Of a DNA stretch of 64,000 nucleotides, positions 1 to 8,255 are shown in pieces. The position numbers and the translations under genes are program-made. How positions within the stretch are numbered: position 1 is the first letter of the stretch; every line of letters begins with the position of its first letter. The notes under the pieces were generated by a model that ran no database searches, had not been told where the DNA came from, and saw only the letters and a list, made by a program, of their open reading frames with translations. This stretch comes from Bacillus sp. Y1 (GTDB lineage: Bacteria; Bacillota; Bacilli; Bacillales; Cytobacillaceae): assembly GCF_003586445.1 (NCBI RefSeq), contig NZ_CP030028.1, positions 2,246,501 through 2,310,500 of the forward strand, read 5' to 3'.

Positions 1-1
1 T

Positions 2-137
2 TATCGTCACCCGGAAATTTCGGATTACCCTGCCATGTTGGAGAGAATTAGAAGCTGAAGAGAAAGGTATTCCAATATGGAAGGGAGCACTTGGATTTGG
101 TTTTTACCTTTTTAGGACCAATGAATTTATACTATAG
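2..137 (+). other. 3' tail of an upstream coding region, frame uncertain
   Basis: The window opens inside what looks like coding sequence. Frame 2 reads plausibly as protein (YRHPEISDYPAMLERI) up to a stop at 56-58. Frame 3 continues from about position 45 as ELEAEEKGIPIWKG followed by a hydrophobic segment, ending at TAG 135-137. The two halves read best if joined by a frameshift near 40-50. No family is recognised. This may be a C-terminal membrane segment or a relic. Confidence 0.3.
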
Positions 138-199
138 TCAGATTTTTTCTTGTCTAATAACTTTGAAAGATTACACTAAACAGTGAGGAGATTGGTTGT

Positions 200-697
200 A
201 TGCAAGTTGTAACCAAAATGTTTTTAGAACAACTCGACATGCGTTGCCATGAGAATGATTGGTTTGCATCCATGGATCAGGCGCTTCATGGAGTCATCGC
301 AGCTGAGGCAGCATGGACAAGTTCGGGAATCAGCAATTCGATTTGGCAGATTGTCAACCACTTGATATTTTGGAATGAAGACGTAATCCATCGAATTAAG
401 GGCACAGAGAATTCGCATAAGGCAGAAGACAATGAAGAAACCTTTGGAAATCCGGGGGATCCAGAAGACGAAATTGGGTGGGCCCAGACAGTGCAGCGCC
501 TTAATGAAGTCATGAATAAATTAAAAACGGTCATTGCGGACCTTGACGATGAAAAGTTAAAAGTCCCGTATGCAGCTAACAGGTACTCTATTGAGCGTTT
601 ACTCAGCAATATCATGATGCACGATACGTATCATCTGGGCCAAATTGTTCTGTTGCGAAAGTTGCAATCCTCTTGGGGTGGCGTTGATTGGTCCTGA
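200..697 (+). CDS. DinB-like superfamily protein
   Basis: A 165-residue protein of the DinB/YfiT-like four-helix bundle fold. These are usually metal-binding proteins, some acting as thiol-dependent transferases and most uncharacterised. The three histidines expected for metal binding are visible: H54 in VNHLIFWNE and the pair H141/H145 in HDTYHLGQI near the C-terminus. Length is normal for the family. The start follows a good ribosome binding site (GAGGAG near 184-189). It stands alone. A distant relative (DUF1572 type) lies at 62877. Substrate unknown. Confidence 0.85.
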   Translation: MQVVTKMFLEQLDMRCHENDWFASMDQALHGVIAAEAAWTSSGISNSIWQIVNHLIFWNEDVIHRIKGTENSHKAEDNEETFGNPGDPEDEIGWAQTVQRLNEVMNKLKTVIADLDDEKLKVPYAANRYSIERLLSNIMMHDTYHLGQIVLLRKLQSSWGGVDWS

Positions 698-886
698 AGC
701 ACCATAATTCAGCGACCTTCCTCGCCCAGCCATAGAAGCAGAATTGACGGTGTGAAGCCCTTTTCATTCTCTATGGTGAAGTGGCTGATTTTCCTGCTAT
801 GGATGGCTAAACGGGTGTGTTAGTCAAATAAATTAGAACGTATTTGCAGAGCGATCTTTCGCATATTTTATTGTTCAACAGTCGGG

Positions 887-916
887 TGCTTTTCTTAAAT
901 AAGAAGGCGTCTTTTT
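887..916 (+). terminator. Possible intrinsic terminator
   Basis: The stem pairs GCTTTTCTTA with TAAGAAGGC (some G-U pairs), and a CTTTTT run follows. It lies about 190 bp past the DinB-like gene and is its plausible terminator. Confidence 0.45.
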
Positions 917-990
917 GCATGTACAACACATTTAGGGATTGAGTTTAATGAGGTGTAAAAAAAGATTGTGAAGTCCTGTACTTAAAGGGG

Positions 991-1022
991 GCATTAATCC
1001 AAGAAGGATTGATGCTTTTTTG
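991..1022 (+). terminator. Intrinsic terminator hairpin
   Basis: A near-perfect 10-bp stem (GCATTAATCC / GGATTGATGC) with an AAGAA loop is followed by six T. No gene ends immediately upstream, so the transcript it would terminate is unclear. Confidence 0.6.
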
Positions 1023-1124
1023 TGTTGAAGTTCCTTCTTAAACAATAAGGCAGTAATTCTTTAATAATCTTAAGTAGGATAATTATGGTAGAATTGAAAT
1101 AAACAATTAAAGTGGGTAACTATT

Positions 1125-1940
1125 TTGGAGTTTATTTCAGAGAAATTAATCTTAATATCGCTTTTCATTTTTATAATTCATTCAATTGAAACTCTTGCCT
1201 ATGCAGTTAGGTTGTCTGGTGCAAGGGTAAGGTTATTAGCTTCAGCCCTATCATTATTTAACCTAATGGTCATTGTTTCTAGAATGGCTAATATGATGCA
1301 ACAACCCTTTACAGGAAGCCTAATAGATAATGCACCAGAAGTTGATACCTTACATTTTGTAGAGTCTCAGTATAGAGTAATTATAGGGGCATCAACATTT
1401 GGAACAATAATAGGGATTCTTTTACTTCCTACATTTATAGCGATATTTTCTAGGGCTATCATTCATTTGTCTGAGGAACGTGGTTGCATTCCTTCTTTGA
1501 TAAAGAAAGGTTTGACTTTTGAGTTTATAAAACGTGGATTAAAACATATCCACTTACCTAGACCCTCTTACTTAGTGGATATTAGATTAAAAGATATTCC
1601 GATTAGATTGTTTATCATAAATATGGTCATAACGGCCATTTATACAATTGGTGTACTATCAGCCTTATATGCATCTTTAATAGCTCCAGAAAGAGCATCG
1701 ACCTCTATAATGGCATCGGGACTTATTAATGGAGTGGCAACGATCCTACTTACCATATTTATTGACCCGAAAATTTCTATCCTTGCTGATGATGTTATTA
1801 ATCAAAGGGGAAGTTATACCAATCTAAAGGCTGTATCGCTAATGATGATTACCTCTCGTTTGTTAGGTACTTTATTAGCTCAATTGTTCTTTATACCAGG
1901 GGCTGAATATATCGCTTGGTTTACAAAATTCATTGTATAG
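1125..1940 (+). CDS. amj: Amj family lipid II flippase
   Basis: A 271-residue polytopic membrane protein of the Amj (alternate to MurJ, formerly DUF2837/YdaH) family, which moves the peptidoglycan precursor lipid II across the membrane. The N-terminal family signature is clear: an IHSIETLAYAVRLSG stretch, then a LASALSLFNLMVIVSR region and NMMQQPF. Several hydrophobic segments span the protein. The start is TTG at 1125 with only a weak purine-rich ribosome binding site. It is monocistronic, ended by a strong hairpin at 1953. In B. subtilis amj is induced by envelope stress when MurJ is absent (established knowledge); no such control can be read from this sequence. Confidence 0.85.
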   Translation: MEFISEKLILISLFIFIIHSIETLAYAVRLSGARVRLLASALSLFNLMVIVSRMANMMQQPFTGSLIDNAPEVDTLHFVESQYRVIIGASTFGTIIGILLLPTFIAIFSRAIIHLSEERGCIPSLIKKGLTFEFIKRGLKHIHLPRPSYLVDIRLKDIPIRLFIINMVITAIYTIGVLSALYASLIAPERASTSIMASGLINGVATILLTIFIDPKISILADDVINQRGSYTNLKAVSLMMITSRLLGTLLAQLFFIPGAEYIAWFTKFIV

Positions 1941-1952
1941 GAAAATAACGTT

Positions 1953-1992
1953 GGCATTGATTCGGCTGAAGAATCAATGCCTATATTTTTTA
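1953..1992 (+). terminator. Intrinsic terminator of the amj gene
   Basis: An 11-bp perfect stem (GGCATTGATTC / GAATCAATGCC) with a GGCTGAA loop is followed by a T-rich tract. It lies 12 bp past the amj stop codon. Confidence 0.8.
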
Positions 1993-2126
1993 TAGTAGTT
2001 GTCCCAAATGATTCACTAACGGGAGGTTTTCGGAAGAAGGGAATAGAGCATTTATTTAAGAATTTTATAGATTAAGATTGTTGTTTTGAACTGGAATTAA
2101 ATATGTACAAATTTAGGAGTGGTCCA

Positions 2127-2293
2127 ATGGACGCATTAGCAATTATTATCGTCATAATTATCTCTCTCTGGTCTATAACTAAAACGTTAGAAAAATAACT
2201 AATAAAATTTTGGATAGCCACAAACAACAAAATGAATTATTAGAAGCTATTAAATCATAACTAGATGAGCAATCAAAAAAAGTAACAAATTAG
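2127..2293 (+). pseudogene. Decayed small single-span membrane protein
   Basis: ATG 2127 opens a short frame, MDALAIIIVIIISLWS then ITKTLEK, which stops at 2196-2198 directly after a five-A run. One missing A would restore a frame reading ITNKILDSHKQQNELLEAIKS, followed by a TAA at 2258-2260 and then, in the same frame, LDEQSKKVTN and a stop at 2293. The pattern is a small protein with one transmembrane helix and a charged coiled-coil tail, broken by one indel and one nonsense codon. An AGGAGTGG sequence sits just upstream of the ATG. Confidence 0.5.
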
Positions 2294-2429
2294 AAAAGGT
2301 TATTAATTTATTTATTGGATTTTACTAATCTGAGTTCATAATACGAAATAACAATAATTAGTTTAGAAGGAAATACATATATTTCACCGATCGTTAGTTG
2401 CGCCCATAAACTAAGAGTGGGTGATGTAT

Positions 2430-3257
2430 ATGCAAAAACGGAATAAATTGGACAAAACTTCTTATCATCAAAAATATTTCCGTCCATCTTGTTTGAAAGC
2501 TTTAAATTTAAGATTTGACAGTTCTGAGTTCTTTTCACTTTTTTCTGAAAAAACTCATGACCAAATCAAATTACCTTCTGAATTGACTAGAACCCCTGAA
2601 GATACCCTTCTTAATTATTTTAGCGTCCTGCGTGAAGCTGAATATATGGGTGGGAGGAGTTGCGGTTCGGTTGGTCAGGCACGTACTCCATTTCCAATTG
2701 CCTATAATTTTCTGTCTAAAGAGTATCAAAATAAATTAAGCTATGATGAATATTTTATTTCGTTTGCTGGTATAGGGTATACGAGTTTAATAAAGCTTTT
2801 TCGAGTACCCGATAGTAAAAGAGGAATAAAGTTTTTTTATGAAATTGAAACGATTGAGGGGTTTAAAGGTAAGCGGGCGGAGTATTTTGGTTATTCATAC
2901 GGATTTATTTATCTTATTCATGAAAAAGAAGGTTTTCGAATCTCAGATTTGAGTAAATTTGAAGAGGATTTTTTATGTGCACCCTATCATGGTTGGGACC
3001 ATGATGGGGAAGCTGTCATAGAAGTGAAATATGGGAGTTGGTGCAAATTAATACAACAAATGCACCCAACTGTGAAAAATGGATCCTTTAAAAATATTTA
3101 TTTTCATGGTACGGATGGAGCTGATTATTGTTTTATTTTTGTTACATTGACGAATGGGACTGATGTAGAAATAGCTCAATATCGAAAACTAAGCAATGAT
3201 TTGTGGATTCAGGTGAACATGAATCCTGAAGAGTGTTTAACAAAAAAACGACGTTAA
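2430..3257 (+). CDS. Conserved hypothetical protein
   Basis: About 275 residues from ATG 2430. GTG 2421 and ATG 2424 are in frame, but the GAGTGGGTG at 2414-2422 spaces best to 2430. No signal peptide or membrane segment is visible, so it is probably cytoplasmic. Features seen are a GGRSCGSVGQARTPFPIAYN stretch near residue 80, an aromatic-rich middle and a basic C-terminus (KKRR). I do not recognise a catalytic motif. It is monocistronic, ending at a terminator at 3312. Confidence 0.7.
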   Translation: MQKRNKLDKTSYHQKYFRPSCLKALNLRFDSSEFFSLFSEKTHDQIKLPSELTRTPEDTLLNYFSVLREAEYMGGRSCGSVGQARTPFPIAYNFLSKEYQNKLSYDEYFISFAGIGYTSLIKLFRVPDSKRGIKFFYEIETIEGFKGKRAEYFGYSYGFIYLIHEKEGFRISDLSKFEEDFLCAPYHGWDHDGEAVIEVKYGSWCKLIQQMHPTVKNGSFKNIYFHGTDGADYCFIFVTLTNGTDVEIAQYRKLSNDLWIQVNMNPEECLTKKRR

Positions 3258-3311
3258 TGCCGGGTTAGCGTCCACCCGCAGTGAAAATCTAGCAGTACTG
3301 TTTAATAGAGG

Positions 3312-3340
3312 TCCATCTCTTTATGAGGTGGATTTTTTTT
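3312..3340 (+). terminator. Intrinsic terminator
   Basis: An 8-bp stem (TCCATCTC / GAGGTGGA) is followed by eight T. It closes the hypothetical gene at 2430 and isolates the polysaccharide operon that follows. Confidence 0.7.
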
Positions 3341-3453
3341 ATTTACCGTAGGAAAAGAAGTCAAAATAGTGTAGTGATACAACAAAATACTGTTAATAAA
3401 GAAAATTAGTATTCTTTTATAATAAAACTATACAAAAAATCGAGGTGAAAAAG

Positions 3454-4397
3454 ATGAGTGCCAACACTGAACTCTCCAAACCAGCAAAGGTGATTGGAAG
3501 ACGTACGACTCGAAAAATGAATAAAGAGAAAAATGAAAATGTAGCAGGGCTGTTATTTGTTTCTCCCATGCTCATCGGTGTGTCCGTTCTCGTATTGATT
3601 CCTATCTTGGCTACATTTGTACTTAGTTTTTCCGAATGGAGTTTTATTACCCCATTATCACAATTGCAATGGGTGGGATTTGATAATTTTACAAGACTGT
3701 TTGAAGACCCCGTCTTTTTAAAATCACTCCTAAATAATGCGATCTTCATTCTGACCGTTCCGGTCTGTATGATTATCTCCCTATTATTGGCTATTACGAT
3801 TGATCGAAATGTGTATCTAAAAGGATTTTTTAAAGTAGCCTTTTTTATGCCATATATCTCGAGTGTGGTGGCAATCGCTGTTGTTTGGCAGGTGCTATTC
3901 CATCCATCTGCAGGGCCGATTAACCAAGTCTTGATGTCTCTTGGAATCGACAGTCCTCCAAAATGGATTGCGGATCCGAACTTTGCCCTGATTTCCATCA
4001 TGCTGATTCAAGTCTGGGTATCCATTGGCTTTAATATGATTATCTTTCTAGCAGGCTTGCAAAATATTCCTAAGGATTTATACGAAGCAGCAGATATTGA
4101 TGGAGCGAATGCATGGGTGAAATTCAAGAATATTACGGTACCGATGATCTCACCAACGTCCTTCTTCTTATTCATCACGGGAATCATCTCGACCTTTAAA
4201 GTATTTGACCTCGTGGCGGTATTAACCAAGGGGGACCGATGCATTCGACCTCCATGATTGTTTGGAACCTTTATGAAACCGCTTTCGTGAATTTAAAAAT
4301 TGGTCCTGCTTCAGCCATGGCCGTTGTGCTTTTTGTAATTGTGTTCGCTATTACCATTATTCAATGGATCGGACAGAAAAAATGGGTGAATTATTAA
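3454..4397 (+). pseudogene. Sugar ABC transporter permease 1 (MalF/UgpA type), frameshifted
   Basis: First gene of the polysaccharide operon, encoding a binding-protein-dependent sugar ABC permease. It has multiple membrane spans and the EAA cytoplasmic loop (EAADIDGANAW) that docks on the ATPase. The chosen start is ATG 3454, six bases after GAGGTG; GTG 3445 in frame overlaps that site. The frame breaks in a five-G run at 4230-4234 and stops at 4257. Adding one G restores GGPMHSTSMIVWNLYE and a final transmembrane helix to TAA 4395-4397, the normal family ending. Otherwise the gene is intact, so this is either sequencing error or a very recent mutation. No solute-binding protein or ATPase gene is adjacent. 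Confidence 0.85.
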
Positions 4398-4410
4398 GGG
4401 GGGAGTAAGA

Positions 4411-5244
4411 ATGACAAAGTCTTTAGGAATTAGAAAAAGTGTGATCACAGTGATCATGCTTGCAGTGAGTATTTTGTTTTTGTTGCCTTTTGTATGGATG
4501 CTTTCCACATCCTTTAAAATTGAAGCGGACGTGTTTAAATTTCCCATTCAGTGGATTCCTGAAAGATGGAATGGCTTTAATAATTATAAGGAAGTATGGT
4601 TCGGAGATTATCCATTTTATGTTTATTACTGGAACACGATTAAAGTAACGGTTTTAACCACCTTGGTTTCTGTCGTTGTTTCGGCACTTGCGGCTTACGG
4701 ATTTTCAAAGGTGAAGTTTCCGTTTGGAAAATTCCTTTTTATCATTGTGTTAGCCACTTACATGGTACCACCACAGGCGATTCTTGTTCCGCAATTCATT
4801 TTATTTAGGAAAATTGGTTTGTTTGACAATCATTTAGGACTGATTCTCCTTGGGAGCTTTAGTGTGCTTGGAACATTTATGCTGCGTCAATTTTTTATGA
4901 GTATTCATAATGATCTGATCGAAGCAGCCAAAATTGATGGTGCGGGCCATTGGAAAATATTCTGGTCGATCGCCTTGCCTATCGTAAAGCCAGCCATAGC
5001 CACGTATGGAATCCTCAGGTTTATCTGGACGTGGAATGATTATCAAAATCCATTGATATTCCTACGAACGGATCATTTATTAACGATTCAGCTAGCAATG
5101 CAAAAATTCACCACCATTAATGGTGAATTCTACTCGTTGATCATGGCAGCCGCGGTATCAGCGATTCTTCCGCTGGTCATCGTATTTATGATCGGTCAAA
5201 AACAGGTAATTGAAGGAATTGCGCTAGGTGGAGTCAAAGGCTAG
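4411..5244 (+). CDS. Sugar ABC transporter permease 2 (MalG type)
   Basis: A 277-residue carbohydrate ABC permease with about six transmembrane helices, partner of the permease encoded just upstream. The EAA loop is visible as EAAKIDGAGHWKIFW, and the C-terminal helix ends VIEGIALGGVKG, the usual closing motif of MalG-like permeases. A strong GGGGGGAG ribosome binding site lies just before ATG 4411, 13 bp after the restored end of permease 1. Substrate is inferred from downstream enzymes to be an oligosaccharide containing uronic acid. Such Firmicute transporters often share a distant MsmK-type ATPase. Confidence 0.93.
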   Translation: MTKSLGIRKSVITVIMLAVSILFLLPFVWMLSTSFKIEADVFKFPIQWIPERWNGFNNYKEVWFGDYPFYVYYWNTIKVTVLTTLVSVVVSALAAYGFSKVKFPFGKFLFIIVLATYMVPPQAILVPQFILFRKIGLFDNHLGLILLGSFSVLGTFMLRQFFMSIHNDLIEAAKIDGAGHWKIFWSIALPIVKPAIATYGILRFIWTWNDYQNPLIFLRTDHLLTIQLAMQKFTTINGEFYSLIMAAAVSAILPLVIVFMIGQKQVIEGIALGGVKG

Positions 5245-5256
5245 GAGGGGTAAACT

Positions 5257-7083
5257 TTGAATATAGCCGATCTTAAAAGCTTACTGGATATGGAAGCCCC
5301 ATTATTGTTTGAGACTACTGAAGAGAAGAATCTTTGGTGGAGGAAGGTAAAGAACAACCCAAACTACCAGCCATTTCTCGATGAAATTCGAATGGAAGGG
5401 AAGAGACTACTCCAAAAAAAAGAGCCAGAACTAACCTTTTCCTTGTTTAAGCTTTTTGAGGAAAACGGCTCTCGAGTGGAATATGAAAAGGTGTATTTTG
5501 AAAAGAGAAGGCGTCTGACTACCTTTGCCATAATGGTCTTAATTGAACCGGAAACAAGTGTGTATCGGGAGGAACTAGAAAATACTATTTGGTCCATTTG
5601 TAATGAGTACTCTTGGTGCCTGCCTGCTCATTTATTACACAGTAACGAAACATCAACGACGATTGAATACTCCTTGGATTCCCCGATGATACAGCAGTAT
5701 TCGATTGACTTATTTGCTGCAGAAACGGCCTTTTCGTTGGCAGAGATATTGAAATTAACCGAGGATTCTTTGTCACCACTAATATGTAAGCGTATTTATG
5801 AGGAACTATACAGGAGGATTTTTACTTCATTTACTCGCACCACCTTCAAATGGGAAACCGATACTCATAATTGGGCGGCTGTTTGTGCAGGTTCCATCGG
5901 TGCAGCGGCCATCCATCTTATAAAGGACAAAGAAGAGTTAGCCATTATTTTAGAAAAGGTACTACCAGCTTTGGATTGTTATGTGAGTGGATTTCAGAAG
6001 GATGGCTTTTGCCTCGAAGGCTATGGATATTGGCAATATGGCTTTGGTTACTATGTCTATTTTGCTGATTTATTAAAAAAGTGCACCTTAGGGAAAGTGG
6101 ATTTATTTGCTTCAGAGAAAATTCATCAAATCGCCCTTTTTCAACAAAGATGTTTTTTAGAGGACCATCTAGTGGTGAACTTTTCGGATGCGGTTCCGAC
6201 AGCTTCTGTATTTTTAGGACTAAGTCATTATTTGAGTCGGATTTACGATGATGTGAAGGTCCCTAGACAAGAGCTTCGGGCAAAGTATACAGATGACCAC
6301 TGCTCAAGATGGGCACCAGCACTCCGAAATCTTTTGTGGTTTGATGAAAATGCTCAAGAAAAGGCTTGGGGTAGTGGAACCTTCTATTCAAAAGATTCAG
6401 GATGGATGATCTCAAAATATCATGAATCAACGGTAAATTTCTCCTTTGCGGCAAAGGGTGGGCATAATGATGAACCGCATAATCATAACGATCTTGGTCA
6501 CTTTATCCTGCAGGGGAAGAAAGAGGTATTTTTAAAAGATTTAGGGTCTGGTTTATATGATAAAGATTATTTCGGTGAAAAGCGCTACACCTTTGTAGGT
6601 AATGGATCACAGGGGCATTCGGTACCGATTATTAACCATCAATACCAAGTAGAGGGCGAATCTCATTTTGCTAGCATTCTACAGGCGGAAGCAGGAGAAG
6701 AGGTCGATCTCTTTGAGTTGGATCTAGTCAAAGCCTATGACGTAGACACATTATCATCATTGAAACGAAAGTTTTTATGGGTAAAAAAGAATCTACCTAA
6801 GCTGGTTTTGGAGGATACCTACACCTTTACTGAACAACCGGTATCCATTATTGAACGATTGATTGTTCCTTCTCTAGTGATTACAGAGGAAGAGGATGGT
6901 GTTGTTTTAGAAGGAAAAAGTAGAGTAAGAATTTTATATGATAAAAGACAGTTGTATGTTGATGTGAAAAAGTTCCATTTTGTCAATCATTTTCGTGAAA
7001 CAGAAGAACACTTGGCACTCGACTTTACCGTATTACACCCGGTTAAGAATTGTAAAGTAGAGTTGGTTTTTCAATTTGAATAA
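5257..7083 (+). CDS. Heparinase II/III family polysaccharide lyase
   Basis: A 608-residue protein with the two-part architecture of heparinase II/III-like lyases: an N-terminal alpha/alpha barrel (conserved HNWAAVCAGS near 205-213, and a DGFCLEGYGYW region near 250) and a C-terminal beta-sandwich beginning near 390. The sandwich has the family hallmark GHNDEPHNHNDLGH at 402-415, including candidate metal or catalytic histidines H408, H410 and H415. These enzymes cleave uronic-acid glycosidic bonds by beta-elimination, leaving an unsaturated uronate. No signal peptide is visible, so it probably acts in the cytoplasm on imported oligosaccharides. The start is TTG 5257 after AGGAGGGG. The neighbouring GH88 hydrolase supports this role. 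The exact PL family is not determined. Confidence 0.88.
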   Translation: MNIADLKSLLDMEAPLLFETTEEKNLWWRKVKNNPNYQPFLDEIRMEGKRLLQKKEPELTFSLFKLFEENGSRVEYEKVYFEKRRRLTTFAIMVLIEPETSVYREELENTIWSICNEYSWCLPAHLLHSNETSTTIEYSLDSPMIQQYSIDLFAAETAFSLAEILKLTEDSLSPLICKRIYEELYRRIFTSFTRTTFKWETDTHNWAAVCAGSIGAAAIHLIKDKEELAIILEKVLPALDCYVSGFQKDGFCLEGYGYWQYGFGYYVYFADLLKKCTLGKVDLFASEKIHQIALFQQRCFLEDHLVVNFSDAVPTASVFLGLSHYLSRIYDDVKVPRQELRAKYTDDHCSRWAPALRNLLWFDENAQEKAWGSGTFYSKDSGWMISKYHESTVNFSFAAKGGHNDEPHNHNDLGHFILQGKKEVFLKDLGSGLYDKDYFGEKRYTFVGNGSQGHSVPIINHQYQVEGESHFASILQAEAGEEVDLFELDLVKAYDVDTLSSLKRKFLWVKKNLPKLVLEDTYTFTEQPVSIIERLIVPSLVITEEEDGVVLEGKSRVRILYDKRQLYVDVKKFHFVNHFRETEEHLALDFTVLHPVKNCKVELVFQFE

Positions 7084-7099
7084 GTAAGGGGAAAAGACG

Positions 7100-8224
7100 A
7101 TGGCTGAACAATTGCTTTGGGTAAACACCGCATGGGAACAGATCGTTAAAAAAATAGAAAGAACTAGTCTGCGAATTGGGGCCAACTTTCCTCATGCGAG
7201 TAAAGATGGTCAGTATGATTTAGCCGTGCCGTATTGGTGGACGGCTGGATTTTGGCCAGGAATATTGTGGCAGGTGTATCGGGATACGCAAAACATTAAG
7301 TTAATGAATCTAGCAGAGGAATGTGAACAGAAGCTAGATGCTGTTCAACAAAATTACTATCAACTAGATCATGATATGGGATTTATGTGGACGTTAACGA
7401 GTGTGGCTCATTATAAGTTAACAGGAAATGAGGATTCGAAGCGACGCGCGTTGTTAGCAGCCAATTTACTGATGGGACGCTTTAATGTGAACGGAAACTT
7501 TATAAGAGCCTGGAACCCTTGGACAGAGGGCGAGGACAATAGTGGGGTGGCGATTATCGATTGCTTAATGAATCTTCCTCTCTTGTACTGGGCCTCAGAA
7601 GAAACAGGTGATCCAAGATTTAAGAGTATGGCGAAAAAGCACGCCGATACTGTCTTAGAGCATTTTATTCGCAGTGATGGTGCCGTTCATCATATTGTCC
7701 GATTTGATTCTGAAACGGGTGAAAGAATCGAAGCGCTAGGTGGCCAAGGGTATGCTCCTTTTTCAGCCTGGTCAAGAGGAGCGGCATGGGCCATCTATGG
7801 GATGACGTTAAGCTACCGTTATACGAAGGAAGCAAACTATTTAGAGGCAGCTAAAAGAGTCGCTCATTTCTTTCTCTCACACCTTCCTGATGATAGGGTA
7901 CCGGCATGGGATTTCCGCCTTCCACATGATGTGGAGTCGCCAAAGGATTCATCTGCGGGTGCGATTGCCGCTTGTGGTCTTCTTTTATTAGCTGAAAAGG
8001 TGTCAGCTACAGAAGCAGCTACGTATCAAAAGGCAGGGGAGAACATATTAGAATCACTATATAAAAATTATGGAGATTGGGATGGGGCTGAAGAGGGGTT
8101 AATTTTACACGGTACAAGTCATTTCCCAGAAGTAAAATACACCGATAATCCCCTTATCTACGGAGATTACTATTTTGTAGAAGGCATCGCTAGATTAAAA
8201 GGGTATAGAGAGTTATTTTGGTAG
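7100..8224 (+). CDS. Glycoside hydrolase family 88 (unsaturated glucuronyl hydrolase)
   Basis: A 374-residue (alpha/alpha)6-barrel enzyme of GH88. This family hydrates the unsaturated uronic acid left by a lyase and releases the sugar, so it acts directly downstream of the lyase encoded at 5257. Landmarks are PYWWTAGFWPGILW at 44-57, DHDMGF at 90-95 and AIIDCLMNLPLLYWA at 151-165, which carry the catalytic aspartates (D90/D92 region and D154), and WSRGAAWAIYGM in the second half. No signal peptide is seen, so it is cytoplasmic. ATG 7100 follows AAGGGG, 16 bp after the lyase gene. GH105 is the close alternative, but the DHD...IID pattern fits GH88. Confidence 0.9.
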   Translation: MAEQLLWVNTAWEQIVKKIERTSLRIGANFPHASKDGQYDLAVPYWWTAGFWPGILWQVYRDTQNIKLMNLAEECEQKLDAVQQNYYQLDHDMGFMWTLTSVAHYKLTGNEDSKRRALLAANLLMGRFNVNGNFIRAWNPWTEGEDNSGVAIIDCLMNLPLLYWASEETGDPRFKSMAKKHADTVLEHFIRSDGAVHHIVRFDSETGERIEALGGQGYAPFSAWSRGAAWAIYGMTLSYRYTKEANYLEAAKRVAHFFLSHLPDDRVPAWDFRLPHDVESPKDSSAGAIAACGLLLLAEKVSATEAATYQKAGENILESLYKNYGDWDGAEEGLILHGTSHFPEVKYTDNPLIYGDYYFVEGIARLKGYRELFW

Positions 8225-8255
8225 ATTGTGCTAGAAGGAAGGAGGAATGGTCTAG

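Larger units (their letters stand above)
698..1124. other. Intergenic region with two terminator-like hairpins
   Basis: No gene is supported here. An imperfect long inverted repeat pairs about 731-746 with 790-807. Two intrinsic-terminator-like hairpins follow, at 887-916 and 991-1022. Having two terminators without a gene between them suggests that a small gene has decayed or that the segment was assembled from debris. Confidence 0.5.

Noticed and set aside
4230..4234. Programmed frameshifting or phase variation at the permease G run
   Set aside because: Five G is short for phase variation, no stimulatory structure was noticed, and similar indels in unrelated genes point to error or decay.
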